Below are positions 26,324-36,303 of a DNA stretch of 64,000 bases, piece by piece; position 1 is the first letter of the stretch, and every line of letters starts with the position of its first letter. The notes beneath the pieces are model-generated. The model worked only from the letters and a program-made list of their open reading frames with translations, did not search any database and had not been told where the DNA came from. The stretch is from assembly GCF_024220585.1 (NCBI RefSeq), contig NZ_JAMXKF010000001.1, positions 1,064,033 through 1,128,032 of the forward strand. The letters are read 5' to 3'. The DNA is from Dyadobacter diqingensis. GTDB taxonomy: Bacteria > Bacteroidota > Bacteroidia > Cytophagales > Spirosomataceae. A program made the translations under genes and the position numbers.

Positions 26324-27916
26324 TCAACTTACCAGTTTTCCTTTTAAAATCGGGCGTGCGTCTTTGGTGTTTCCTAAAATAGCCAGGCTTCTCACAAATT
26401 CAGTTTCAATATCTCCCTGGTTAAAACGGCATTTCACGACCTCATAATGGGCTGTTTCAATAAATCGCCAGGTCATCTCGAAGGTGTTATCGTCTGTCCA
26501 TGCACCGCTGGCCGCAATTTTGGTTTGCGTTTCACCCGGGATAATGGTCTGTGTCAATTTCAGAGGTAAGGTATTGATATCCGTAATCCCATATTTCCAT
26601 TTATTGATTCCGCAGCTGACCAGGTGCTCTCCCTTATTGTCCTTGATTTTGAAATCGCAGCCGTCATCCCTGAAAGACAGCGAAACATTGGTAACCGATA
26701 ACGCGTTTTCTCCAATTGCAAAATTTTTGCCATTCACCGTCGCGGCGGTGGGCGACGCCGGTTTTCCTTTTTGAATTACCAGTGCCAGTGTCGACAATTT
26801 TTGTTTTAACTGATTTTGCGCCGTTTTATCCGCAGGAATTGGAGCATTCCTGACCGCAGGTAAAATATGATCCCACACCTGATCCAAAATTCCCTGCATA
26901 TCGGCAGTCTCACTTGTGATCGCTACAACCAGATCTTCTTTTGGCAAAACGACGCAGTACTGCCCGTAGGCACCATCTCCCCGAAATCCGTCATGCCGGC
27001 AACGCCAAAACTGATAGCCATAACCCTGCAACCAATCATTTTCCTCTTTCTTGCGGGAGCCGCCCTTGGATTCTACCTGCGCACTGCTGGCGTCTTTAAT
27101 CCAATCTTCGGATACCAAGCGTTTACCATTCCACACACCTTTCTGGATCAGCAACTGCCCAAATTTTGCGATATCCTCTGTTTTTAGGCGAAGTCCCCAG
27201 CCACCGGTATTGATGCCATTCGGGTCTACTTCCCAATCCACCCCCACGATATTCAACGGTTTAAAAAGTCTGGGTGTCAGATAATTAAGCACGGTTTCAC
27301 CCGTCAGCTTCTGGATAATTGCGGAGAGCATATAGGTGGCGCCGCTGTTGTAAACGAAAAATGTTCCGGGCTCATGTTCAACAGGCAATGCCAGAAAACT
27401 CTTGACCCAATTTGTTTCCTGAGCGTTTCGCAGGGATGGCGTACTATCTTTGTCATGCCCGGTTGACATCGTTAACAAGTCTTTCACCCGCATCGCCGCC
27501 AGATTTGGGCTGATTGTCGCGGGCGCATCCTTTGGAAAAAACGAAACGACTTTATCTTCCACCTTTAATTTCCCCTCAGCCACCGCCAATCCGATTGCCG
27601 TTGAAGTAAAACTTTTACTCAAAGAATAAAGTGTATGTTTCAGATCCGGCGCATAAGGTCCCCACCAGCCCTCTGCCACGATTTTTCCATGCCTGACCAC
27701 GATAAGGCTGTGCAAGTTCAGTTTTTTACTTTCGATTGCATTCACAAAATCAAAAATTCCTGCTGAACCAACGCCCTGCAATTCGGGAGTACTGCGAGGC
27801 AATCCGGTGTTTGGCGCAGCCTCTGCCCAGGAAGACAAAGGCAGCTGACTGATCAATCCCAGCTGAAGGGCAGCGAGCCCCGTTTTCTCTAAAAATTCTC
27901 TACGATTTAATACCAT
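26324..27916 (-). CDS. Exported serine hydrolase, class C beta-lactamase family
   Basis: Protein of about 530 residues. The start at 27916 gives a Tat-like signal (NRREFLEKTGLAAL). The beta-lactamase/penicillin-binding-protein-like domain has SLSKSFTSTAIG (SxxK nucleophile and Lys) and YNSGATYML (YxN). GAYGQYCVVLPKED may be the third motif. The C-terminal 130 residues form a separate beta-rich domain. The function could be an esterase, D-aminopeptidase or cell-wall enzyme; beta-lactam resistance is not implied. Confidence 0.85.
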   Translation of the reverse strand: MVLNRREFLEKTGLAALQLGLISQLPLSSWAEAAPNTGLPRSTPELQGVGSAGIFDFVNAIESKKLNLHSLIVVRHGKIVAEGWWGPYAPDLKHTLYSLSKSFTSTAIGLAVAEGKLKVEDKVVSFFPKDAPATISPNLAAMRVKDLLTMSTGHDKDSTPSLRNAQETNWVKSFLALPVEHEPGTFFVYNSGATYMLSAIIQKLTGETVLNYLTPRLFKPLNIVGVDWEVDPNGINTGGWGLRLKTEDIAKFGQLLIQKGVWNGKRLVSEDWIKDASSAQVESKGGSRKKEENDWLQGYGYQFWRCRHDGFRGDGAYGQYCVVLPKEDLVVAITSETADMQGILDQVWDHILPAVRNAPIPADKTAQNQLKQKLSTLALVIQKGKPASPTAATVNGKNFAIGENALSVTNVSLSFRDDGCDFKIKDNKGEHLVSCGINKWKYGITDINTLPLKLTQTIIPGETQTKIAASGAWTDDNTFEMTWRFIETAHYEVVKCRFNQGDIETEFVRSLAILGNTKDARPILKGKLVS

Positions 27917-28051
27917 ATTGCAAAGGGGAATAAAAAGTCTGTCAAATAATTTATTTCTTCTTTTACATTCGTTCGTGGTCAATTCAGGCCGGATTTAATG
28001 ACGAATAACATGGTTTTCCATGTTACCGAAACATGATAGCCCGCTAATTGG

Positions 28052-28059
28052 TATATTTG
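28052..28059 (+). promoter_or_regulatory. Candidate -7 promoter box for DEAD-box helicase
   Basis: TATATTTG matches TAnnTTTG and lies 43 bp before the helicase start. The -33 element is unclear. Confidence 0.45.
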
Positions 28060-28101
28060 CAGCGACCAAATGGTCATTTTATCATAACAGTACAGAATCA
28101 T

Positions 28102-29244
28102 ATGTCTTTTCAAAAACTTGGTTTATCCGAACCTTTATTAAAAACCATAGCAGAACAAAATTATACTCAACCTTATCCGATTCAGCAGGAGGCAATTCCG
28201 GCCATTTTGGAAGGGAAAGATATTTTGGGAATCGCTAAAACAGGTTCGGGAAAAACAGCAAGTTTTGTGTTGCCGATTCTGGAAATGTTTCAGTCCAAAA
28301 GTGCTCCGAAAAACAGGTATATCACGGCCCTTGTACTGGTACCAACCCGGGAACTTGCCGTGCAGATTGGCGTGGTTTTTCAAACATTCGGAGAAAAACT
28401 GCCACGAAAGGTAAAAAGCCTGGCGGTGTATGGCGGGGTGTCAATCAATCCGCAGATGATTGCTTTACAGGGTGTTGAAATCCTGATCGCGACACCAGGC
28501 AGGCTCATCGACTTATTATCTCATAAAGCCCTTAATATTTCTGAAACCCAAATTCTGGTTCTGGATGAGGCCGACAAGATGCTTAATCTTGGCTTTGCCG
28601 AAGAAATGAAGGATATCCTTTTTCTTCTTCCCAAAAAACGGCAGAGTATTCTTTTCTCAGCGACGCTCGGAGAAGAAGTAGACAAGATCAATAAAAGCAC
28701 GCTTAAAAATCCGGTGACAATCGAAATCACCGAAGAAGAGCAAAATCTGGATCTGATCAAACAAAGCGGATATTTCGTTGACCCGGAAAGAAAAGGCCCC
28801 TTACTGCGCTACCTGATCAAACAAGGCGAAATGAAGCAGGTACTTGTTTTCGTTTCATCTACCAGAACGGCTGATAACCTGGTTGTAAAACTGGTTAAAA
28901 ATGGTATTCAGGCCGCCGCCATGCACAGTAAAAAGAGTCAGGGTGCAAGAACGGAAGTTTTAAATAAATTTAAATCCGGCAAGCTGACCGTTATGGTGGC
29001 AACCGATCTTGTATCAAGAGGTATTGACATTCAGTTTTTACCGCACGTGATCAATTTTGAATTGCCGCGCTCACCAAAAGATTACATCCACCGCATCGGC
29101 CGTACCGGACGCGCAGAGTCAACCGGCGAAGCGATTTCACTGATAACGCCGGAAGAAGCACACCACTGGAAAATCATTCAAAAGAAAATGGGCAAACGCG
29201 TTGAGATGATAGAGACTTTTGATTTGGATTTGATGGGGTATTGA
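28102..29244 (+). CDS. DEAD-box RNA helicase (RhlE-like)
   Basis: Protein of about 380 residues with all core motifs: the Q motif (YPIQQEAIPAIL), AKTGSGKT (I), PTRELA (Ia), TPGR (Ib), DEADKM (II), SAT (III), the RGID region (V) and HRIGRTGRA (VI). The short C-terminus after motif VI fits the RhlE group. It unwinds RNA with ATP in ribosome assembly or mRNA decay. The ATG at 28102 (MSFQKLGL) is the usual family start. It is preceded by a TAnnTTTG box. Confidence 0.93.
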   Translation: MSFQKLGLSEPLLKTIAEQNYTQPYPIQQEAIPAILEGKDILGIAKTGSGKTASFVLPILEMFQSKSAPKNRYITALVLVPTRELAVQIGVVFQTFGEKLPRKVKSLAVYGGVSINPQMIALQGVEILIATPGRLIDLLSHKALNISETQILVLDEADKMLNLGFAEEMKDILFLLPKKRQSILFSATLGEEVDKINKSTLKNPVTIEITEEEQNLDLIKQSGYFVDPERKGPLLRYLIKQGEMKQVLVFVSSTRTADNLVVKLVKNGIQAAAMHSKKSQGARTEVLNKFKSGKLTVMVATDLVSRGIDIQFLPHVINFELPRSPKDYIHRIGRTGRAESTGEAISLITPEEAHHWKIIQKKMGKRVEMIETFDLDLMGY

Positions 29245-29306
29245 TGAAAAGTAAAATAGTCAAGCTAAGCAAGGGTTAAAAGTCAGCTCCAAAATCGTCG
29301 CTGTTA

Positions 29307-30779
29307 ATGAAAATCACACTACTTCGTAAATTAAGTCTTACATACATTCTGATCCCCAATTTACTATTTTCCTTTGGGTGGTTTCGCCAACCCTACTCAG
29401 GAATTTTAATAGCAGGTTTTATTTTCTTGTTAATAAGAGAACTGAAAAAGAAAAATGAGCCGGATTTTTTACCTGCCAAAGACTTATTTTTCACGTTGTT
29501 GTTTGCGATCGTATGGACATTTTTTTCAGGAGCAGGTGGTTTAAGCGATCAAAAAAGTGATTTTTTTGCCCATAACGCTAAGTTTTATGATTTATACAAA
29601 AATCCCTGGCCTACGTATTTTCCAGAAGTGGGGCGCTATGCCTGTTACTACTTTGGGTATTATCTCGTACCATCGTTTCTTGGTAAAATTACCGGTGACC
29701 TCAGCCCCTCATTTATTTATTTTTGGAGTGTATTGGGATATTTCCTGGGTTTCTCCTGGGTCTACCTTTTAATAGGGAGAAAAAAGGTGGGTTTGTTTGC
29801 TTTTCTGTGGTTTAGGGGCATCGGTTATGTATTATGTCTGGCGCTGCAAAAAAGTCATATTATGAATATTCCGCTATACCGACCGGTTATCAATGGCATC
29901 GTCCAACAGTCGAGCTATGCACCAAACCAGTTCCTGGGAACATTAATCGTTACCTGTATACTCATTCACGACGTCTTTGTAAGAAAAGAATTTAAAGAAA
30001 TCTGGTTTCCAATTACACTGGTCTTTATCTGGAGCGTTTTTCCTTCGATTTCACTTTCTATTATTTACCTGATTGTTTGGGTAAGACACTTCATCATCAA
30101 GCAAAATTATATGACTCTGTGCAACTGGTCTTCGCTGGCTAGTTTCATCCTGCCCGCTATCCTCCTTTTACCAACCTTGGGATATTTTCTTTCTGCGAAT
30201 CAAACAACTGTAAAAGGACTTCTCTGGCAATTCGGAGATCCTTTCAAAATCAGTTTTTATCATTTTACCGGGATCATGATCGATCTCGTTGTTTACTTTT
30301 TATTGATTCGCTCGCTGAAACACCGGGAAAAACTTATTCCATTCTGGTTCACGGCATCCTTGCTCACGACTTTATTCGTATTTTCACTTTACCGAGTCGG
30401 GTTTCATAATGACTGGTTTTATCGTACACAAATCCCTATATTTATTATCCTGGTTATTGTACTCATCAGAGGTGCTTATGACTGTGTAGAAGAAAAGTTA
30501 CTCCCGGCTGGCTGGCTTAACAGATCTTTATCTTTACTGATTGTAATTATGATGTTTATCCAGTTGAGTGCATATGTTCATCTCTTAAGAGACAATATCA
30601 TTGTTAAAACACTGTTTCCCTCTGCCACGTCATTTAAACCTATGCCATATGACCGCTTCCCGAACGTATATCTGCTGATGAAAAAAATGTATCAGGACCG
30701 GGGAGATGCCGAGCAGTATCTGGGACAGAAAAACTCATTTTACGAATTGCATCTTGCACCAAAAACAGATAAAAATTGA
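29307..30779 (+). CDS. Polytopic membrane protein, paralogue A
   Basis: Protein of 490 residues with about eleven hydrophobic segments and no recognised family. A conserved loop after the third segment reads SDFFAHNAKFYDLYKNPWP, followed by CYYFGYYLVPSF. The C-terminal soluble part contains YDRFPNVYLLMKKMY and GDAEQYLGQK. The layout (acidic residues in an early outside loop, many membrane spans, a soluble tail) resembles GT-C glycosyltransferases that use lipid-linked sugars, but this is an inference. It starts 62 bp after the helicase gene and is followed by a close paralogue. It is AT-richer than most neighbours. Confidence 0.72.
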   Translation: MKITLLRKLSLTYILIPNLLFSFGWFRQPYSGILIAGFIFLLIRELKKKNEPDFLPAKDLFFTLLFAIVWTFFSGAGGLSDQKSDFFAHNAKFYDLYKNPWPTYFPEVGRYACYYFGYYLVPSFLGKITGDLSPSFIYFWSVLGYFLGFSWVYLLIGRKKVGLFAFLWFRGIGYVLCLALQKSHIMNIPLYRPVINGIVQQSSYAPNQFLGTLIVTCILIHDVFVRKEFKEIWFPITLVFIWSVFPSISLSIIYLIVWVRHFIIKQNYMTLCNWSSLASFILPAILLLPTLGYFLSANQTTVKGLLWQFGDPFKISFYHFTGIMIDLVVYFLLIRSLKHREKLIPFWFTASLLTTLFVFSLYRVGFHNDWFYRTQIPIFIILVIVLIRGAYDCVEEKLLPAGWLNRSLSLLIVIMMFIQLSAYVHLLRDNIIVKTLFPSATSFKPMPYDRFPNVYLLMKKMYQDRGDAEQYLGQKNSFYELHLAPKTDKN

Positions 30780-30803
30780 AGCAAATTTTACGGAACACAC
30801 GCT

Positions 30804-32270
30804 ATGTCAATTTCAACACTCCGTAAAGCAAGTATTGGTTATTTACTAGTACCAAATCTGCTATTCTGTTACGGCTGGTTCAGATACCCCTATTCACTGC
30901 TTTTGATAACCGGATACAGTTTTTTGCTATATCTCGAATTGCGAAAAAGTGAAAAAAGTGACACGATCCAGATCAAAGAGCTTGTATTTCTACTTGCTTT
31001 CGCACTGATCTGGACTGTATTTACGGGTGTCGGCGGCCTCAGTGAGCAGACGAGTGACTTCTGGGCACACAACGCCAAATTTTATGATTTGTATAAGAAT
31101 CCGTGGCCGAATTATTTTGCGGAAATTGACCGGTTTTCCTGTTATTATTTTGGCTACTTTCTTGTTCCTGCAATCATTTCAAAATCCGCTCATGAACTTC
31201 TTCCCTCAGCACTCTTTTTATGGTCATTACTAGGATATTTTCTTGCGGTTTGCTGGGTATACCATTTGCTGCATAAAAACAAATGGCTGTTGTTCTCTTT
31301 TCTGTGGATCAGAGGAATAGGACATGTGATCCTTTACACGCTAAAAAAAACACTTTTCATCGTATCTCCATTTTACATGCCCGTTTTACGGGCTATGTTT
31401 GAACAATCCTCCTGGGTAACAAATCAGCTAATTCCGGTTATTATTGTAAGCTGTATTTTGTTAGATGACACATTTAACAGAAAAAGAACACAGGATACTT
31501 TCTTTTTACTGACACTTACCTTCGTCTGGGCAATATTTCCGGCCATTTGTCTCATACTAATCTTCTCCGTTCTTTTTATCCGGAAATACTTTTTCGAAGA
31601 GTCTTTTATGCACATTTTTAACCGGGAAGCAATCGTAACATACTGGCTGCCGGGGATGCTGGTGGTACCAACTTTGATTTTCCTGAGTTCTTCTCAAAAT
31701 ACACCATTGAATGGCCTTTTATGGGAATATGAAGACGGATTAAGAATGAGTATTTTCTACTTTATAGCATTTCTGATTGACTGGGTTTTGTTTTATTATT
31801 TACTCCGGTTAACACAAAAGAAAGCTGTCTGGCTTCCAGCCTGGTTCATTCACGCGCTGTTTTGCCTGTTTATTTTTAGCTCATTTTTCCGTATTGGACT
31901 CAATAACGACTGGTTTTACAGAGGACAGATTCCCTTTTTTGTCATCATTATCCTCGGAATATTAAGCGGCATAGGCCCGTTGATAAAAGACCGGAACATG
32001 CCTAAGTCACGTTTCTTTATTGTTGCCTTAGTGCCTCTTGTCATGGCTGCTTGCATACAGATCGGATTCAGTTCGCATTTATTGCGTGATAATATCTTTG
32101 TCAAAAGTATTTTCCCAGGAAAAACAGATTTTAAACCTGTACCTTACGACCGGTTCCCGAATGTTTATCAGGCTTTAAAAACCTTGCATGGCAATAAAGG
32201 GGATGCAGAACAATATCTGGGAAAGAAGGGATCTATCTATGATAAATACCTGTCCAGACGAACACATTGA
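30804..32270 (+). CDS. Polytopic membrane protein, paralogue B
   Basis: Protein of 488 residues, collinear with the preceding gene over its whole length. It shares SDFWAHNAKFYDLYKNPWPNYF, CYYFGYFLVPA, LNNDWFYRGQIPFFV and YDRFPNVYQALKTL with GDAEQYLGKK. The two genes are 24 bp apart and clearly arose by tandem duplication with strong later divergence in the membrane spans. The conserved loop and tail are likely functional sites. Possible roles are glycan or lipid-linked sugar transfer; no function is established. Confidence 0.72.
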   Translation: MSISTLRKASIGYLLVPNLLFCYGWFRYPYSLLLITGYSFLLYLELRKSEKSDTIQIKELVFLLAFALIWTVFTGVGGLSEQTSDFWAHNAKFYDLYKNPWPNYFAEIDRFSCYYFGYFLVPAIISKSAHELLPSALFLWSLLGYFLAVCWVYHLLHKNKWLLFSFLWIRGIGHVILYTLKKTLFIVSPFYMPVLRAMFEQSSWVTNQLIPVIIVSCILLDDTFNRKRTQDTFFLLTLTFVWAIFPAICLILIFSVLFIRKYFFEESFMHIFNREAIVTYWLPGMLVVPTLIFLSSSQNTPLNGLLWEYEDGLRMSIFYFIAFLIDWVLFYYLLRLTQKKAVWLPAWFIHALFCLFIFSSFFRIGLNNDWFYRGQIPFFVIIILGILSGIGPLIKDRNMPKSRFFIVALVPLVMAACIQIGFSSHLLRDNIFVKSIFPGKTDFKPVPYDRFPNVYQALKTLHGNKGDAEQYLGKKGSIYDKYLSRRTH

Positions 32271-32409
32271 GAAACCAGAGTTGGTAAAAGAGCCGAGAGA
32301 TAACTGAATCTTACATTTTCAACCACTACTTCAAATACAGGTAAGAACAGGAAGGTTCCGCAAAACGGCTAAGTAATTTTACGCCCTGACCAGGCGCGTC
32401 CTATTATTT

Positions 32410-34275
32410 ATGAAAAAAGTACAGATTCATTTCGGCATTTTCTTTCTGCTCATAACCAGTATTTCCTTTGGTCAACGGCAAATGGAAAAACTCAACCGAG
32501 GCCTGGTGGCGGTTAAAACCGACTCGAACAGCGTTTACATTGGCTGGCGTTTATTTGGTACAGACCGGGCGGATATTGCCTTTAACCTCTACCGGGGAAA
32601 TAAAAAAGTGAATCAATCTCCGATCATTCACACAACCAATTTCGTAGATCATAACCCGTCCGGTGAACCTTATATTTTAAAAACGCTGACGCATGGCAAA
32701 GAGCAAAAAGAGTCGGAAATGGTTTCGACTACCAGTCAATCGTATCTAAAAATCGCTTTGAATATCCCTCAGGGAGGCAAAACGCCGGATGGTAAAGATT
32801 ATACCTATAACGCCAACGACGCCAGCGCAGGCGATCTGGATGGCGACGGGGAATATGAAATCATCCTCAAATGGGACCCCAGCAATGCCAAGGACAATTC
32901 ACAGCGTGGTTATACAGGAAACGTTTTTCTGGATGCGTACAAAATATCCGGCAAACATCTGTGGCGGATTGATTTGGGCAAAAATATAAGAGCAGGAGCT
33001 CACTACACGCAGTTTATGGTGTATGATTTTGACGGAGACGGCAGAGCCGAAATCGCCTGTAAAACAGCCGATGGCACAAAAGACGGAACCGGAAAAATCA
33101 TAGGCAACGTCGATTCAGACTATCGAAACCGGGAAGGATATATTCTTTCTAGTTCGGAATATCTGACAATCTTTGAGGGAATCAGTGGAAAGGCACTTGC
33201 AACCGAGGCGTTTTACCCGCAACGTCATCCTGCAAAAGGAGATAATCCGACCCTGGATGAAATGAAGGAGGCCTGGGGTGATAACTATGGAAACCGGATC
33301 GATCGGTACGTTTCAGCAGTCGCTTATCTTGACGGCAAAAGACCGAGCCTGATTATGGGTCGGGGGTATTATACACGGCTGGTCAGGGTTGCCTGGGACT
33401 GGCGGGATGGAAAACTCACCCATCGATGGAGTTTCGACAGCAACGAAGCAGGTAACAACACGTATGCAGGTCAGGGAAACCATAATATGAGCATCGGTGA
33501 TGTGGACGGCGACGGAAAAGACGAAGTTATCAACGGTGCCAGTGTGATCGATGATGACGGGAAAGGCCTGTATGCAAGCGGACTCGGACATGGAGATGCG
33601 CAGCACATGTCGGATACAGATCCGGACCATCCTGGCCTGGAAATCTGGCAGAGTTATGAGGAGCCAAAAAAATATGGAAAATACGGTCTGGAACTGCGTG
33701 ATGCAAGAACAGGAAAAACGTTATGGGGCGTTGACGGCCAAAATAAAGACGTTGGACGCTGCATGGCGTCGGATATAGACCCTAGACATAAGGGGTATGA
33801 ATACTGGGGAGCAGTGGGCGGATTATATAACAGCAAGGGAGAAGAAATAGCTGCCGCAAAACCTTCGTCTACGAATTTTGCCATCTGGTGGGATGCGGAT
33901 TTGACGAGAGAATTACTGGACGGAAACCACATCGACAAATGGGACTACACAACCAATACGACTAAAAACCTGTTTACAGCAACGGGCTGTATGAGTAACA
34001 ACGGCACAAAATCCACCCCGGCATTAAGTGCGGATATCCTGGGCGACTGGCGGGAAGAAGTCATCTGGCGAACAACCGATAATACGGAGTTAAGGATTTT
34101 CACGACTACAATTCCTTCGAAAAACCGGATGCCGACGCTTATGCATGACCCACAATACCGGTTAGCGATCGCCTGGCAAAATTCAGCGTACAACCAGCCT
34201 CCGCACCCTGGGTTTTATCTGGGCGAAGGAATGAAAAAACCTGATAGCGCGAAAACGAACCGCACAAAGAAATAA
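32410..34275 (+). CDS. PL11 rhamnogalacturonan lyase
   Basis: Secreted protein of 621 residues, the normal PL11 (YesW/YesX) length, with a signal peptide ending SISFGQ. The eight-bladed propeller with calcium sites is shown by repeated DxDGDG motifs (GDLDGDGEYEI, YDFDGDGRAEI, GDVDGDGKDEV). Family segments such as FNLYRG near the start, GRGYYTRLVRVAWDW and LSADILGDWREEVIWRT are also present. It cleaves the alpha-1,4 bond between rhamnose and galacturonate in rhamnogalacturonan I by beta-elimination. CE12 and GH105 genes follow at 33-bp spacing. Confidence 0.93.
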   Translation: MKKVQIHFGIFFLLITSISFGQRQMEKLNRGLVAVKTDSNSVYIGWRLFGTDRADIAFNLYRGNKKVNQSPIIHTTNFVDHNPSGEPYILKTLTHGKEQKESEMVSTTSQSYLKIALNIPQGGKTPDGKDYTYNANDASAGDLDGDGEYEIILKWDPSNAKDNSQRGYTGNVFLDAYKISGKHLWRIDLGKNIRAGAHYTQFMVYDFDGDGRAEIACKTADGTKDGTGKIIGNVDSDYRNREGYILSSSEYLTIFEGISGKALATEAFYPQRHPAKGDNPTLDEMKEAWGDNYGNRIDRYVSAVAYLDGKRPSLIMGRGYYTRLVRVAWDWRDGKLTHRWSFDSNEAGNNTYAGQGNHNMSIGDVDGDGKDEVINGASVIDDDGKGLYASGLGHGDAQHMSDTDPDHPGLEIWQSYEEPKKYGKYGLELRDARTGKTLWGVDGQNKDVGRCMASDIDPRHKGYEYWGAVGGLYNSKGEEIAAAKPSSTNFAIWWDADLTRELLDGNHIDKWDYTTNTTKNLFTATGCMSNNGTKSTPALSADILGDWREEVIWRTTDNTELRIFTTTIPSKNRMPTLMHDPQYRLAIAWQNSAYNQPPHPGFYLGEGMKKPDSAKTNRTKK

Positions 34276-34308
34276 TTTCATTACCCATTACACTGAATTT
34301 CTATAACG

Positions 34309-35085
34309 ATGATAAAAGTAAAATTCCTGGTTGTCCTGGTTGTGCTTATCTCACTGGCGGCGATCAAACCTTCAAAACCGACCGTGTATCTTATTGGCGA
34401 TTCTACCGTAAAAAATGGCTCGGGAAAGGGCGCAGATAATCTCTGGGGTTGGGGAACGGTATTACCTGAGTTATTTGACACCGTGAGAATTTCAATTCAA
34501 AACCATGCCATCGGCGGCCGGAGCAGCAGAACCTTTCTGACAGAAGGCCGGTGGGAAAAGGTGCTGGCGAACCTGAAAGCCGGTGATTACGTGATCATGC
34601 AGTTTGGTCATAACGACGGCGGGCCCGTCAACGATACCCTTCGTGCAAGAGGCTCGATCAAAGGACTGGGCACTGAAACCGAGGAAATTGATAACCTGAT
34701 CACCAAGAAACACGAGATTGTCCATACCTATGGCTGGTACATGCGGAAGTACATCAACGAAACCAAAGCCAAAGGTGCGATTCCGATTGTCTGCTCGCCT
34801 GTCCCGCGCAATATTTTTAAGGATGGTAAAATTGAAATTCCTGAAACGGGATATACCAAATGGGCCGAGCAAACTGCCGCAGCAAGCGGTGCTTATTTTA
34901 TAGATCTGTTCGGAATTGTGGCCCGCAATTATGACGCAATGGGCCAGGATAAAGTGAAAGCCGATTTTTTTACAGAAAAAGATCATACACATACCACTAA
35001 AGCGGGTGCCGAAGTGAATGCAAAATCGGTTACCGACGGGATTCGTCTTTTGAAAAAATGTGATCTGAAAAATTATCTTCTTTAA
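34309..35085 (+). CDS. CE12 rhamnogalacturonan acetylesterase
   Basis: Single-domain SGNH esterase of 258 residues with a short hydrophobic N-terminus (FLVVLVVLISLAAI). It has YLIGDSTVKNG with the nucleophile Ser, GGRSSRTFLTEGRW, MQFGHNDGG and EKDHTHTTKAGAE carrying the Asp-His pair. It removes acetyl groups from galacturonate in rhamnogalacturonan I so that the upstream PL11 lyase can act. It is the middle gene of a three-gene operon. Confidence 0.92.
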   Translation: MIKVKFLVVLVVLISLAAIKPSKPTVYLIGDSTVKNGSGKGADNLWGWGTVLPELFDTVRISIQNHAIGGRSSRTFLTEGRWEKVLANLKAGDYVIMQFGHNDGGPVNDTLRARGSIKGLGTETEEIDNLITKKHEIVHTYGWYMRKYINETKAKGAIPIVCSPVPRNIFKDGKIEIPETGYTKWAEQTAAASGAYFIDLFGIVARNYDAMGQDKVKADFFTEKDHTHTTKAGAEVNAKSVTDGIRLLKKCDLKNYLL

Positions 35086-35118
35086 TCGTCTCTCAACCTC
35101 ATAAACGATTCTTTTTTC

Positions 35119-36264
35119 ATGGAAAGACGTGAAGTTTTAAGCCTACTGCTCGCAGGGAGCGTATTAACAAAAGTTTGGGCAAATGACTCAAATGGCCGGA
35201 TACAAAAAATTGACAAGAAAGAACTTCTTAAAAAACTTCGTCTTGCCAATGACTACTTTGTAAAAAAATGGCCGGATACCGGCAAGTCAATCATTACCAA
35301 TCGGGAACGCCCGAGCAACATATGGACCCGCGGTGTCTATTATGAAGGACTCATGGCGCTTCATGCCATTGATCCGCAGCAGCATTATTACGACTACGCC
35401 GTTTCCTGGGGAAATAATCATAAGTGGGGTTTACGAAACGGAATACAAACACGGAACGCCGATGACCAGTGCTGCGGACAGACTTATATCGATCTTTATC
35501 TGATTGATAAAAAAGAAGAACGGATTAAAGATATTAAAGCTTCCATCGATTTGATGGTGGCTTCCGATAAGGTGAGCGACTGGACGTGGATTGACGCCTT
35601 GCAGATGGCTATGCCTGTCTTTGCTCATCTGGGCGTTATCTATCAGGATGACCGCTATTTTGAAAAAATGTATCAGCTATACACCCACTCGAAAACGAAA
35701 GAAGGCGGCACTGGACTTTACAACCCGGAAGAAAAGCTTTGGTGGCGTGACAAGGATTTTCTGCCACCATACAAAACGCCTGCCGGGAAAAACTGCTATT
35801 GGGCAAGAGGAAATGGCTGGATTGTCGCTGCGTTGGTACGCGTCCTGAGTATTATGCCAAAGAATGCCCCACATCGTGCCGAGTACGAAAAAATGCTGTT
35901 TGATATGCTTTCGGCTTTGTTACCGCTACAACGCGAAGATGGTTACTGGAACGTCAGTCTGACTGACCCCACTGATTTTGGCGGCAAAGAATTAACCGGG
36001 ACTGCGCTGTTTATTTACGGTATGGCGTGGGCCATTAACACAGGTCTGGTTAAGGGTAAAACGTACAACACCTCCATTACCAAAGCCTGGAACGCTTTAC
36101 AATCTGAATGCGTGCATCAGGATGGTTTTCTGGGATATGTGCAGGGGACGGGAAAAGAGCCCAAAGACGGCCAGCCGGTAACCTATACCAGCAAGCCTGA
36201 TTTTGAAGATTATGGTCTGGGTTGCTTCCTGTTGGCAGGAACCGAAATTTATAAAATGAAATAA
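35119..36264 (+). CDS. GH105 unsaturated rhamnogalacturonyl hydrolase
   Basis: Protein of 381 residues, the classic YteR length, with a Tat/Sec-like leader (MERREVLSLLLAGSVL). The six-hairpin barrel has NIWTRGVYYEGLMAL near the start, DDQCCGQTYIDL, WTWIDALQMAMPVFA with the catalytic Asp and CYWARGNGWIVAAL. It hydrolyses the unsaturated galacturonate-rhamnose products of the PL11 lyase. Its 3' end converges on the GntR gene with only 19 bp between stop codons. Confidence 0.92.
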   Translation: MERREVLSLLLAGSVLTKVWANDSNGRIQKIDKKELLKKLRLANDYFVKKWPDTGKSIITNRERPSNIWTRGVYYEGLMALHAIDPQQHYYDYAVSWGNNHKWGLRNGIQTRNADDQCCGQTYIDLYLIDKKEERIKDIKASIDLMVASDKVSDWTWIDALQMAMPVFAHLGVIYQDDRYFEKMYQLYTHSKTKEGGTGLYNPEEKLWWRDKDFLPPYKTPAGKNCYWARGNGWIVAALVRVLSIMPKNAPHRAEYEKMLFDMLSALLPLQREDGYWNVSLTDPTDFGGKELTGTALFIYGMAWAINTGLVKGKTYNTSITKAWNALQSECVHQDGFLGYVQGTGKEPKDGQPVTYTSKPDFEDYGLGCFLLAGTEIYKMK

Positions 36265-36271
36265 CCTCGAT

Positions 36272-36303
36272 TCCGCCGGGCCACTATAAAGATCCCCGGC
36301 GGA
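36272..36303. terminator. GC-rich hairpin at convergent gene ends
   Basis: TCCGCCGGG (36272-36280) pairs with its complement at 36295-36303. It sits between the GH105 and GntR stop codons and overlaps the end of the GntR gene. It has no clear T tract. Confidence 0.5.

Noticed and set aside
26324-27916. Antibiotic resistance beta-lactamase
   Set aside because: The SxxK and YxN motifs place it in the broad serine hydrolase family, but the large extra C-terminal domain and genomic context give no support for a resistance role.
29307-32270. O-antigen ligase or polymerase assignment for the paired membrane proteins
   Set aside because: They lack the long periplasmic loop typical of WaaL/Wzy proteins and have no neighbouring glycosyltransferases, so only a general GT-C-like description is kept.
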